Shown one piece after another: positions 11,879 through 22,947 of a DNA stretch of 64,000 bases. This DNA comes from Spinacia oleracea (lineage: Eukaryota; Streptophyta; Magnoliopsida; Caryophyllales; Amaranthaceae). The first letter of the stretch is position 1, and the number at the start of each line of letters is the position of its first letter. The notes beneath the pieces are model-generated. The model made no database searches and was not told the origin of the DNA. It saw nothing but the letters and a program-made list of their open reading frames with translations. A program made the translations under genes and the position numbers. The stretch lies in the NCBI RefSeq assembly GCF_020520425.1, contig NC_079492.1:64657671-64721670 (forward strand), in the 5' to 3' direction.

Positions 11879-12138
11879 TTTAACGACAATCTAATTACGA
11901 CGGGTCAAAAATCCCGTCGCAAAAGCCTTTTGCGACGGGGCTAACAAGCAAACAATGACGGGAATAACCGTCGCAAATGTCTTTTACGACGGGTTTACGA
12001 CGGATTTACGACAGGATTTCTATTAACGACGGCCCCCTTTTATGACGGGTTCGTGACAGAAAATCCCGTCGTTAATCAACGATTATTGGCCTTTCGCGAC
12101 GGGATTTCCCGTCGTTAATAATACAATTTCTTGTAGTG
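11879..12138. mobile_element. CACTA (En/Spm) terminal fragment inside the Helitron
   Basis: The right end, reverse-complemented, reads CACTACAAGAAATTG, the conserved CACTA terminus. Inward lie repeated subterminal words ACGACGGG and CCCGTCG in both orientations, as in CACTA subterminal regions. I see no matching CACTA terminus on the left, so this is a truncated or captured end. Confidence 0.65.
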
Positions 12139-12484
12139 GGATCAGTAACTATTAACAATAATAATAATTAAGTTCATTTGGAAGATAAAAATGACACACA
12201 TGCATTAAGTAGATCTAAATTCATTTTAACTTAATTTATTTCCTATGTTTGGTTTAGTGGCAATAGATTAAATTAAAATAAATTTGTCCATAATTGGATT
12301 AATGGGTTAAATGAAATGGTGCATAATAACTGAGCAAAAGTGAACCTATTACGACAACTAAATAATTGAGCAAAAGTCTAGTCTAGACTAAACTAAAGTA
12401 CTTGTTATTTTTTTAAGTGTGATAAAGACTTCAGCAACTTCCGATCTATTTCTCCACAATCAAAATGTAGTCGTCTCTATCTCT

Positions 12485-13319
12485 TCAATCATCTTCCCCA
12501 ATCACAACCAGATCAAATCTCACCTTCGATTTCCCATCAGTTTCAGCTAGACCTCTCAATCTCAATGTCAATGTTGTCCCCTGCAATAATTTAGATAAGA
12601 AAACTAAATAAATAATAACATCATAAATAATATATTTAATTAACTCTACAGAAGAAGGAAAATATATGTACCACTGGTCTTCTATTTCGATAGAATCTCC
12701 AACTTCATTCACAACCATACCAACGACATCTAAAAACAGAAAAAAAACAACAAAGGAAAAAAAGACAAAGTATTTGGCAAAATTATTTGACAATAACTCA
12801 AATAAACTTTAGTACGGAATAAATAACAAAATCATACATACCAGGAAGTGAGTAGTTTTTAACAAACTTATTCAAGTGTACTGTAATTGTACACAATCAA
12901 ATCGATGCATTGGCAACGGCCCTAACAACAGTATTTTGAAAAAATTGTATCATTATCTTGTTGTCGCCAACAATACGGTATTGTTCCTTATTAGGTTGGA
13001 CCGAAAAATATCTGATTGTATAGATTTTTCCCTCATAATTTTGGACAGAAGCTAGTGATGGACAAAATTGGATTTAATAGAGGCATGCACATAATCACCC
13101 TGCAGTTAAATTATAACAGTTAATTTAAAAAGTGCGTTGTAAAATCATAAAGTAAATATTAGAAGAATCATATACCTCTTCGTCGATGAGGACCATGTCC
13201 AAACTAATTAAACTATTTTGTTTGCGGAAGTTCACCACATCAATCAAGCGCGAAACACGAACTTTAATTTTCCAGTCGTTCCTACTGGAATTTAAATCAT
13301 GGATCAAAGAAGTAGCCAT
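12485..13319 (-). pseudogene. RPA70-like (replication protein A, OB-fold) pseudogene carried by Helitron
   Basis: The minus-strand start at 13319 gives a 5' exon with the segment DWKIKVRVSRLIDVVNF and then SLISLDMVLIDEE. This is the N-terminal DBD-A pattern of plant RPA70-like proteins often carried by Helitrons. A donor-like GAAGAG|GTATATG follows near 13170. Downstream, about 12840-13100, DYVHASIKSNF and further RPA-like words appear but in changing frames with stops. The region at 12485-12793 gives LFLDVVGMVVNEV, similar to the next OB-fold segment. Intact RPA1 proteins exceed 450 residues, so this is a decayed partial copy. Assignment rests on motif memory. Confidence 0.6.
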
Positions 13320-13512
13320 TGATAACCAAACTTAAAAGTGAAAGATGTGATTGTGTATGAGTTATGAATTGAACAATACTACCAATTTATAGGATTTCAT
13401 CAATTATAAATTTGAATATGATTAGAACTTCCAATTTATATCTTAAAGAATTGTAGTGTATTAGTATACGTTTATCTACGTTTATCTTAAACGTTTAGGT
13501 TATATCTAAGGT

Positions 13513-13690
13513 TTTTTTTTTTTTTTAATTATTAAAACTTAGATATATATTGAGTAGGATTATTAGGAATTTTTGTTTTTTGAACTCTTCCCATCAAACT
13601 TTTTTTTTTTTTAATTAAAACTTAGATTGAGTAGGATTATTAGGACTTTTTGTTTTTTGGACTCTTCCCATCAAACGTTTATCTACGTTT
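13513..13690. repeat. Tandem duplication inside the Helitron
   Basis: Two adjacent units of about 90 bp share a T-run, AAAACTTAGAT, GAGTAGGATTATTAGGA and CTCTTCCCATCAAAC. They differ at a few positions and by an 'atatat' indel. Confidence 0.8.
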
Positions 13691-13909
13691 ATCAAATACG
13701 TTTAACGTTTTTTTTTAAAAAAATAATTAAAACTTAGATATATATCCACGTGGCATCTACTTAATTATATACGTGGCACTTGAATTTTTTAATTCAAAAA
13801 TAAATAAGAAATCTTCTTTTTAATTGGCCGAGAGCATTACTAATCCTACGTGGCGCTCTAATATCTCAGCAAAAGTGCCTCCTTTATATATGTATATTAG
13901 ATTACATTC

Positions 13910-15190
13910 CTTCTAATATTCCGAGCAAGTTCCTCACTCTTACAAATTTTGAACTTATATGAATTTATCTAAATTTATCTTATTTGAACTTATAAGATTT
14001 GACTTTATTTAACTTATAAAATTTTATAGGACCTTATTTAACTTATAGGAACTAATAGGATCTTATTTAACTTATAGGAACTGATAGGACATTATAGGAA
14101 CTTATAAGACCTCATAGGTCCAAATCTTATTAGACTTTATTTAAAGGTTATTTGATAATTATTAAATTTTAACCATTAAAATATTGATAATACGACATAA
14201 GTTCCACAATGATGTTCCAATTTATTTTTTCACGTTTGCCAACGCACGTTCTGTATCGTTTTTATCTATTGTAACACAATATTAAAAAATATAATTTTTT
14301 GATATTCTTAAAGTGTCCATTGAGATGAATCAAATTAGACCTCACATGAATATGTTTTTTCTTATATATTGTACATAATTTAGAAGATTATCTTCCACTA
14401 AAAATAGTGACAAAAACCTAAATTGGAACATCATTATGGAACTGATGGAGTAGTTGATTGCAAATATTAATAAAATATAAATTAATAAAACAACTATTAT
14501 TAAGTTCTTATATTAACAATTATGTATTTATGTAATTTAATAATATAAATTATTACCATGTAATGATTATCCAAAATTTATAAAATCCAAGTACGAATTC
14601 GATCAATTTGTAAAAAAACATTTGTCACTAACTCTTTAGTAAACATCTTTATACTCTGTAATGTAACTTTATCACAGGCGAAAAACAACTCTTTGATACT
14701 TCGTACGAGAATTTCGCTTGATGCATTTATGTAAAGAAGTAATATAATTTGCGTCTCACCAAAAAAATAGTCCATTGATTTGTGATGTACACGTTATTTT
14801 AAAATTGTTTATTAAGTTTTTTCCCTTATAACTATATTGATAGTAATTAATAATTTATATTTACGTATCATTGATAATTATTATCGTCAATTAGTAACCA
14901 CAAGTTATTTTAATATAATAATATAAATATGATTTATTTAATATAACAACGCAAATAATTAATCATAATATTACACAATTTATTTAAGACATTATTGAAC
15001 TTATACGACCTTATTGGAACTTATACGACATTATTAGAACTTATACGACCTTATTGGAACTTATAAAACCTTATTGAAACTTATAGAAACTTATATGACC
15101 TTATTAAACTTGTAGAAACTTATCTGAACATATCTGAACTTATAAGACCTGAAAATAAGGTCCTATAACTTAAAGAGAACAAGGCTTTAG
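13910..15190. repeat. AT-rich block with GAACTTATAxGACCTTATT phrase repeats
   Basis: Units of about 19-21 bp on the theme GAACTTATA(G/C)GACCTTATT cluster at both edges (about 13950-14130 and 14990-15170). They flank about 850 bp of plain AT-rich DNA. The open frame at 14578-14775 has no recognisable content. The two-sided arrangement suggests a transposon with repeat-rich subterminal regions. I could not define terminal repeats or a target duplication. Confidence 0.4.
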
Positions 15191-16071
15191 AGGTGCAATA
15201 AGTTAATATGTTGGTGAACTACTCATTAACAAATTAGGTTAAAGTTTGGTAACTAAGTTAGTAAATAATTTTGAACAAACTATTTAAGTTGGTTAAGTGA
15301 ACGTGACATGCTCGAACAAATTCATTTTCGACTTGTTAACGTTTGCAAATAGCTCGTTTAAACTCGTTTGTACCTCGTTTATGTTCTAGTATGGCTCGCT
15401 TTACAATTAAAAACTACGTGTAATTTACGTAGTAGTACTTATATTTCTATACCTTTTAAAGATTTTGTTACTAATAAAAACTTAACTATATACGAGTACT
15501 ATGTTTGTAAATTATTATATTATGAAATATTTTATTGCTTAACCTTTTTTTAAAGGCGTTGAACCATTAATTTTCAATTTTTTTTTTCTTTCACCGTATT
15601 TTATAGAAAAAAAGTAATAAATAGAAATAAGTATACTGTCCAAATCAGTTTGATCTGGTTTATGAAATGATTTTTCCAGTCTGGTCCAAGCTTTACTGGT
15701 TTAGTCTCCAATCTTAAATTATCAAAATTTCTATCTCCGAGACAATTCAATCAGGTCCGGTTTGGACTAGTGAACACCTCTAATTATGGTAATACAACAC
15801 GCTTACATTGAATAATTATCTTCGGCCCTATTAAATCGGATCCAACTCTGAATTTTCTCAAGTGAACCCCTATTGGTAAGATTCACTAACTCACATGTTC
15901 ATGTTTAGAACATGTGAGTAAGAAAATGGGAAGAAATGCACGTAGGGCGTAATTTATGATTTGATTAAGCTGACTCTTTTTTGGTTAAAAACGGAACATT
16001 CATAAATTAAAGAGTTTAAGAGTTGGCATTAAGCTCATTTACACTCCGCATAAAACGCAGAATACAAGTCT
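15191..16071. other. AT-rich spacer with a decayed phrase-repeat element edge
   Basis: No gene is seen. Near 15650-15772, words such as TCTGGT, TCCGGTTTGG and the closing GTGAACACCTCTA resemble the right end of the hAT-like phrase-repeat elements. No matching left end or target duplication was found, so it is at best a remnant. The open frame at 15368-15553 has no recognisable domain. Confidence 0.35.
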
Positions 16072-16170
16072 TCATAGGGGTTGGACAAAATATCTAGTTA
16101 CATTGACTTCACTATCCAAGCTTCTTGCCTTCTTAGCCATGCAATCTGCCAACTTGTTTAGCAAAGGAAA
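16072..16170 (-). pseudogene. Possible RNase H-like (LINE-type) C-terminal fragment
   Basis: The minus strand encodes NKLADCMAKKARSLDSEV shortly before a stop. This resembles the C-terminal end of the RNase H-like domain of plant LINE-type reverse transcriptases, where an Asn-x-x-Ala-Asp-x-x-Ala-Lys pattern is usual. Only about 30 residues look related. A chance match is possible. Confidence 0.25.
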
Positions 16171-16293
16171 GAACAAAAAAAATAGAGAAAACTCCAATAT
16201 TAATCCGTGAACTAACAATTGTACCCATCCATTGACTGACCAATTGACCACACAAGCACTCAAGTTGTTATCCAGCTTTATTCATTTGAATTA

Positions 16294-16884
16294 CTCCCTC
16301 CGTATTTTTTTTTAAAATACACTTAGTTTTTTCGGCCATATTTATCCAATGTTCCGTTTTTTAAAAATACACTTGCCATTTTTAGTAACTTATAACCCAT
16401 CATCTAATTAAATAATACATTTAATTTAATCTGTAATCCACCATCCTATTAAACAAATAATTTCATGAACCCATCCACCTCCCAGTCTCCCACCCCACCA
16501 AAATGACATGGTCCCCCCACTTGTTTACTTATTAAAATACGACAACTTTTGTGTAAGATCGCCCTACCGGAAAGACTACTTTCATTGTTTAACTAATTGA
16601 TTTCATTTCTTAACTAATTAGTTTCAGTGTGTAACTAATTAGTTTAATTGTTTAACTAATTGGTTGTAGTGCTTTACTAATTAGTTATAGTGCTTAACTA
16701 AGTGATTTCATTACTTAACTTATATGACACCAATGAAATCTTTTCTATAAGACCGCCTTATATAAAAAGTTTGTAATTAAAATATTTACCCAACCCCACT
16801 TGCTTTATTATTTTATTTCATTCAATTTTTCCTCTAAATACCCGTGTCCGGCCAGGTGTATCTCTTAAATAAATACGGAGGGAG
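16294..16884. mobile_element. Stowaway-type MITE with nested insertion
   Basis: The ends CTCCCTCCGTATTTTT and AAATACGGAGGGAG are inverse copies with TA on both sides (16292-16293 and 16885-16886), as in Tc1/mariner Stowaway MITEs. The body matches a shorter copy at 55704-56027. The extra length is a separate element at 16540-16775. Confidence 0.85.
16540..16775. mobile_element. MULE-type MITE nested in the Stowaway
   Basis: A 236-bp insert is flanked by the exact 9-bp duplication ATTAAAATA (16531-16539 and 16776-16784). The ends CGACAACTTTTGTGTAAG and, reverse-complemented, TACAAACTTTTTATATAAG form a diverged inverted repeat. A 9-bp duplication suggests Mutator-like transposition. The core is a minisatellite of AACTAATTAGTT-type words. 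The uninterrupted Stowaway at 55704-56027 serves as the empty site. Confidence 0.75.
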
Positions 16885-16889
16885 TATGT

Positions 16890-17428
16890 TAATTAGAAAT
16901 CTGTCATACTTTAAAAATATTTAATCTGCTTGTCAACCATTTTAAAACTTTAATTAATTAATTGAATACAACAGCACTAAAATACTTTCTAATTATTTTT
17001 ATTGTCTTAAGTCACCGTATTTCATCCGAAACTCCACCTGAATTTCTTCCTTATCAAAAACAAAAAAAACAGCACTAAAGTACTAGAATTCCAGAATTCC
17101 ATTAATTCAAAGCACTGACTTCACATGTTTCAGTTCAACAGGTAATCTTAAGACAATAACTCAATAAGTAAAACCTCTCACCTCTCGAGCCAAAGTTTAC
17201 ATACAAATTTACTTTCATTGACACCATTTATTACCGAGTAGCAAAAGAACCGAGTTTTAGTCAATCTGTCAACGATTGAGTTTTCAGGATACGGTTTAGG
17301 GTCGGAATAAGTGCCACTGTAATATTAAGGTAACCTAGTTCTACAGCCAATCTGTCATCTCCAACTTACCATTCTTCAGAAGGGAAGATGTAATAATAAT
17401 CAGGTAAGATCAAACTGAGCAAAGAATA
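16890..17428. other. Upstream region of kinase gene 1
   Basis: AT-rich sequence of about 540 bp with no open frame or repeat boundary. It presumably holds the promoter and 5' UTR of the gene starting at 17429. I could not pick a convincing TATA box over the general AT richness. Confidence 0.4.
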
Positions 17429-20400
17429 ATGATTCCTATTTTTGCATTTATTCTCAACATTCTTATTTCCAGTTCCAATTTCTGTTCTGCAATTGACAGT
17501 ATTACACCAACCCTGTCCATAAAAGACCCAGAATCAATACTTTCTAAAAATAGCATTTTCAGACTAGGATTTTTCAGCCCCCCAAACTCCACAAACCGTT
17601 ATGTTGGGATCTGGTATAATCACCCTTCCAAAATGGAAGTTGTATGGGTAGCTAACAGGAACAATCCCCTCACTGATTCTTCTGGTATACTAAAAATCTC
17701 AGTAGATGGAAATCTGCAAGTTTCTGATGCAAAGAATCAGACTCTTTGGTCATCAAACGTCACTCAATCTGCTGCAAGTTTATCAGTGGCTCAACTCCTA
17801 GATTCCGGGAACCTTGTTATCTTCCTGAATGGCAATGGCAATGGCAATGGAAATGGCACGATCATATGGCAGAGTTTTCAGAACCCTGTAGACTCAGTCT
17901 TACCAAATATGAGATACGTTTTTAACAATAATTCTGAATTCAGGAATGTCCTGAAATCTTGGAGAACCTCTTCAGACCCATCAGTTGGAAGGTATTCAGT
18001 TGGTACTAACTCATTATTAGGCATCTTACAGATTTATATATGGGATGGGGATCGCCCGTATTGGCGAAGTGGGCCATGGAATGGGAACATTTTCATGGGA
18101 ACAAGATATCACAACACTGGTTATGGTAATCTCATCATTAATACAGGATCATTTACCCAAGAGGGTGTACGAGGGATGCTTTCCCTTGCTTTTACAGGCG
18201 CGGATCAGACTTTATTGCCTCGTTATGTGATCGACTATCAAGGGACATTAGCTCAAAAGTGGTGGGATGATAGCAAGAAGGAATGGGGGATTGCGTGGTA
18301 TGCCCCGGAAAATGAATGTGATACTTATGGCAAATGTGGGGAATTCGGAAACTGCAACCCAAAGAAGAAACCAATGTGTAGCTGTTTGAAAGGATTTGTG
18401 CCAAAGAATGGGGATGAATGGAGGAGAGGAAATTGGACAAGTGGGTGTGTAAGAAGAAAGGAGTTACAATGTGGGATTCAAGGGGGAAAACCAGATGGGT
18501 TTCTGAAGTTACAGATGATGAAGGTGCCTGATAATGCTGAATGGTTTGTTGGTCTGAATCCAGAACAGTGCAGAACTACTTGCCTGGCTAATTGCTCTTG
18601 TTTGGCCTATACACATGATACCGGTACCGGGTGTATGAGATGGAGTGGGAACTTGATTGATATTGAGGACCTTTCTCCTGGAGGGGAGGACCTCTTCATT
18701 CGCCTCGAACAATCAGAGCTAGGTAAGTTTATCAGGATCATATTCTCAAAAATCTTATGCTTCTCAATTACTACCTACGTCTTTAGAAGTTACAGTATAA
18801 TTAACGGTTGATTATGATATGATTAGTGACTAATTAGCCTGAATATGGGCTAGGTAAGTTTTATCAGATCAAAAAGCTTATGCTACCCAATTCTTAAAAA
18901 TCTTATGCTACCCAATTCTGAAAAAAAAAACAAGTTTGGTAAGCATAAATGGGTTGATCTCCTGTGCTATGCAGGTAACAGTAAGAGACGGATAGAAATT
19001 CTAGTCGTGGGTGTGGTTTTAGGAACGACAGTGATTGCCACCATCATCATATACTTCCTGTGGAAATGGAGAGCGCGCCCAAAGGGTAAACACTCATCGG
19101 ATAGATATAAGGTATCAAAATTACTACCAGGGAAGAAAGCAACAGCAGACTCGTATGTATTCAGAGACAAAACCCAAGGTATGATGGAAGGCTTACAAGT
19201 AACAAAACTTGAAGATCTGATCATAGCAACAGATGGCTTCAGTGATAATAACTTGCTTGGGAAGGGTGGATTTGGCCAAGTATTTAAGGTAAGAATTCAT
19301 TTTAAAAGGAAATCTATGTAGTTCAAATACAATGAAGGGATAATCTGATGTGCTTTTTTTACAGGGAAAACTAGAAAATGGTCAAGAAATAGCAGTAAAA
19401 AGGCTTTCGAGGGCATCAGGTCAAGGCGCCGAAGAGTTTATGAATGAAGTTGAACTTATTTCAAAACTTCAGCATCGGAATTTAGTCAAACTGCTGGGAT
19501 GCTGTGTTGAAGGAGAAGAGAAGATGCTCATATACGAGTATATGCCTAACAAAAGCTTGGATGCTTTTCTGTTTGGTAAGTATCAAAACTCATTTTTCCA
19601 GTCTGAAATTCATAAACTGGTTTTAACAGAGAAATATAAAAGCATTCTGTCAGAAATTTGATAATCATGATTTGATTTGATTGATCAGATCCACAGAAGC
19701 AAGAGCTATCACAGTGGGAGAAACGCTTCAATATCATACAAGGAATATGCCGCGGTCTAGTTTACCTTCACAGAGATTCCAGATTAAAAATTATTCATAG
19801 AGATCTAAAACCAAGCAACATTTTACTCGACAAAGAACTAAACCCAAAAATTTCAGACTTTGGCATGGCTAGGATTTTTGGAGGTAACCAGGATCAAGCT
19901 AGTACTCAGAAGGTAGTCGGAACATAGTAAGTATATACCCTGCATTTTTCTCTAGTTTTATCAAGCCAAAGTATAAAATCCATGCTTTTTTATCAAAAGA
20001 ATATCTGACATCATATTTAATCAACATGATAGCGGATACATGTCTCCTGAATATGCAATGGAAGGACGCTTCTCTGAAAAATCTGATGTATTCAGCTTTG
20101 GGGTGTTATTACTGGAGATAGTAAGTGGAAAAAAGAACAGCAGTTTTTGGTTTCAGGAAGATTTCCAAAGCCTCTTAGGATATGTAAGTTATTCTATTCT
20201 AAACAAGTTCAAACTTCATGGTTAAGCTACTTCAAACTTCTAGGTTTCCACTTACTAACTAGTAACTAATGACTGATCAAATGATGTTTTTCAGACTTGG
20301 AAATTGTGGAATGATAACACAGCCGATTCACTGATAGATCCATCGATTTCTAGTCCAGATTCACAAGAGGAGATTCTAAGGTGCATACATGTAGGTTTAT

Positions 20401-20603
20401 TGTGTGTGCAAGAGTTGGCTAGAGATAGACCAAATACTTCAGTGGTTATGTCTATGCTTGTCAGAGACATTAAGAATCTTCCTAAACCAAAAGCACCCGG
20501 GTTTACACAACGCCAGACACCAGCTGATACCGGTTCATCTCAAATCACTAACGAAACTTGTTCTACGAATCATGTTACTATTACAACTTTGACTGCCCGG
20601 TAG
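17429..20603 (+). CDS. G-type lectin S-receptor-like Ser/Thr kinase, gene 1
   Basis: Exons: 17429-18722, 18975-19288, 19365-19575, 19689-19926, 20033-20183, 20295-20603. All have GT-AG borders and join to 2517 nt, 838 residues, typical for the family. Order: signal peptide (residues 1-21), B-lectin domain with VGIWYN and [12 protein letters not shown]-locus region with [11 protein letters not shown]-like [16 protein letters not shown]/apple cysteines ending near 430, membrane helix at about 437-462, then kinase. The kinase has [25 protein letters not shown] and DFGMARIF, so all catalytic residues are present and it is an RD kinase. The tail ends TTLTAR. The lectin domain carries an Asn-Gly repeat (17830-17860) absent from the paralogues. 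It resembles the Arabidopsis At1g11300/At1g11330 group by recall. Ligand is unknown. Confidence 0.93.
17830..17860 (+). repeat. GGCAAT hexamer repeat coding Asn-Gly in gene 1
   Basis: A short in-frame run of GGCAAT-type hexamers encodes NGNGNGNGNG inside the B-lectin domain. The paralogues have a short loop there. Its length is a multiple of three, so slippage changes loop length without breaking the frame. The last unit creates an N-G-T glycosylation sequon. Confidence 0.85.
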
Positions 20604-21591
20604 CACATCTCTGTATAAAGAACGAAATATAACAACCTTTCTTATTTCTGGATGAGTACTGACTGTCACTGATACGTCTCTTTAACGGGAGATTAATGTT
20701 TGTAACCATGTCTACTAAAATTTAGAGCAAGCAATTTGTAAAGAAACTAATTCCTGCTTGCATTATCAAGTGCAAAAACAATAAACCAAAATATCATATG
20801 GTTCAAAGACTGGTACTTCACTAAAAGCTTCCCAATTTATTCTTCTGAATTCAGGAAGCTGAAATCAACACTGTGAAACATAACAGATTGTTAAATTGTC
20901 CAGAATTAAGACCAAATTATGTGTACTTCTTTATGCAAAAACAAAATAAAACCATTCAGAATATCAAATCATCAACAAAAAAAGTTGTATATTTGTTCTG
21001 GATCTGCAATGGGTACATTCAAATAGTTTCAAACAAACGCTACTAATAAACTGAAAGCTACATACTTATATGGCCTTATTAGAACTTGTTCCTACTCATT
21101 TTTTAATTGCAGTCAACCATTATTGAGCAATCTGTAATAAGGTCCCCACACTAACTTTACCATTTTTTTTTTAATAAAACACAACTATCTTCTAGAATTG
21201 CTCCACTAAAATAATTGTTTCAGTGGAATTTTAATTCCTACAAATCCGGGGATATAATCAAACAAATCAATTCAAACACATTCCATTGTTGACTATGTGG
21301 GATCGATCATCTTTGATGGCAACAGAACATAATCCTAAGAAAATGTATGGAAAAAAATTAATTAAGTAGGTGGTAATAAAATCCCAGCCACTTTTCCAAG
21401 TAACTGAAATCAACACTGTGAACCAGAACAGATTGTTAAACTATCCAGAATTTTAGACCAGATTATGTTTATGCAAAAACAGAATAAAACGATTCAGAAT
21501 ATCAAATCATCAACAAAAAAGGTTGTGAATTTATTCTTGATTTGCAAAGGGTACACTCAAATAGTTTCAAACAAATGCTACTAATAAGTTA

Positions 21592-21841
21592 CTCCCTCCG
21601 TCCCTTAATACTTGACCTGTTTTGACTTTTTTCACTATTCACATAATTCACTTTCTATTTTATTTCTAATATATGAAAATAAATATTAGTATATAATATA
21701 TTGTTGGCTTCATCTTAATATATATTAAAATATTAATATTTTTATAAATTTTTTATAATAGTTAAAGAAATTGATGGTCAAAGTTGTGAATCGACAAGCG
21801 TGTCCGATCAAAACAGGTCGAGTATTAAGGGACAAAGAGAG
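21592..21841. mobile_element. Stowaway-type MITE
   Basis: The ends CTCCCTCCGTCCCTTAATAC and the inverse of GTATTAAGGGACAAAGAGAG pair well. TA flanks both sides (21590-21591 and 21842-21843). Length is 250 bp and there is no coding content. Confidence 0.8.
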
Positions 21842-22542
21842 TACTAAATAAGGTATGTGGGGCAAACAAATAGGAACATCACAAAAAAAAAAATATAGTC
21901 TACATCGCAAAAAAGAGGTAGTCTACATCGTTGGTCACCAGCGACAAACTGATCTCATATCCACCTAAAAAAAAATGGAAAGATGGCCCACCCTTAAATA
22001 AATGTGTACAAGTGTTGCTAACTTGTTATATACTGTCAACAGTAATATAAGTGTTGTCATTGTTGTATATATACTGTAATTGTTGTAATAAAATACTGTC
22101 ACAATCACCCAAAAAAAGGAAATTATATATACTAGTGTAATGAAATAGAAAAAGTAAACGACCACTTAAATGAATGGATAAAAGTGTTGCATATTAAATG
22201 AATTGATAAAAAGTATGTAAACAAGTGTTATATAAGTATTATCATCGTTTGCAAATACTGTCATTATTGTATTAAAATACTGTCATTATTGTATCATTAC
22301 TGTCATATTGCCCATATTATTAATTTGTTAGACTTTTCAACTCATGAAACGAAAATACAAATTTACCCTGGGTATACCAGCGATGTAGCCTGCCTCCAAA
22401 AAAAACAAATGGGATAATCTTTTAAGGACGAACGGAATATTTATCAGTATGTATTAGAAGTTATTCCAACTTACGTTTGAATTGCAGTGAAGTAGTGAAC
22501 CATTATTGAGCAACCTGTAATAGGTCCCCACACTAACTTTTA

Positions 22543-22947
22543 CTCCCTCCGTTTCTTTTTGTTGTATCCGTTTCCATTTTAAGCGATATTGTTGTATCCA
22601 TTTAGAATCTATTCTATATTTGGACATACATTTTATCCTAAAATACTCTTACATTTCTATCTAATTACCAAAATACCTAAAAATTCTACCCATATTCCCA
22701 CCTAATTTTCCCCACCCATAATATTTAATTCTTTTCCTTCCCCATATACCCACTCTCTCACCTCCTTTATTACCCATCATTATCACTCCTCTCTCTTACC
22801 TTATTTCTTTATTATTTTCTCACTCCTTTATTTATTATAATCTCTTACACCCAATCATTACACTTATACCCATACAAACCAATATTCCATTTTTCTTAAA
22901 AACCACACCAGATTCCAAATGGATACATCAAAAAGAAATGGAGGGAG
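22543..22947. mobile_element. Stowaway-type MITE with paralogous empty site
   Basis: The ends CTCCCTCCGTTTCTTTTTG and the inverse of AAAAAGAAATGGAGGGAG pair. TA lies on both sides (22541-22542 and 22948-22949). The surrounding block also exists at 21100-21330. There the matching site reads CACTAACTTTACCATTT with a single TA and no insert. Confidence 0.85.

Larger units (their letters stand above)
11750..13901 (-). mobile_element. Helitron (complete ends, minus strand)
   Basis: Read on the minus strand, the 5' end is TCTAATATACATATATAAAG (plus end 13901), preceded by A. The 3' end is a GC-rich hairpin (plus 11762-11778, stem CCCGT/ACGGG), then a short spacer and CTAG at plus 11750, followed by T. 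TC...hairpin...CTRR ends inserted between A and T are the hallmark of Helitrons. The 2152-bp body carries a CACTA-end fragment and an RPA70-like pseudogene. No Rep/helicase is present, so it is non-autonomous. Confidence 0.8.

Noticed and set aside
15188-15772. Sixth hAT-like element (TAGAGGTGCAA to GTGAACACCTCTA)
   Set aside because: Ends are only partly inverse and the flanking 8 bases do not match.
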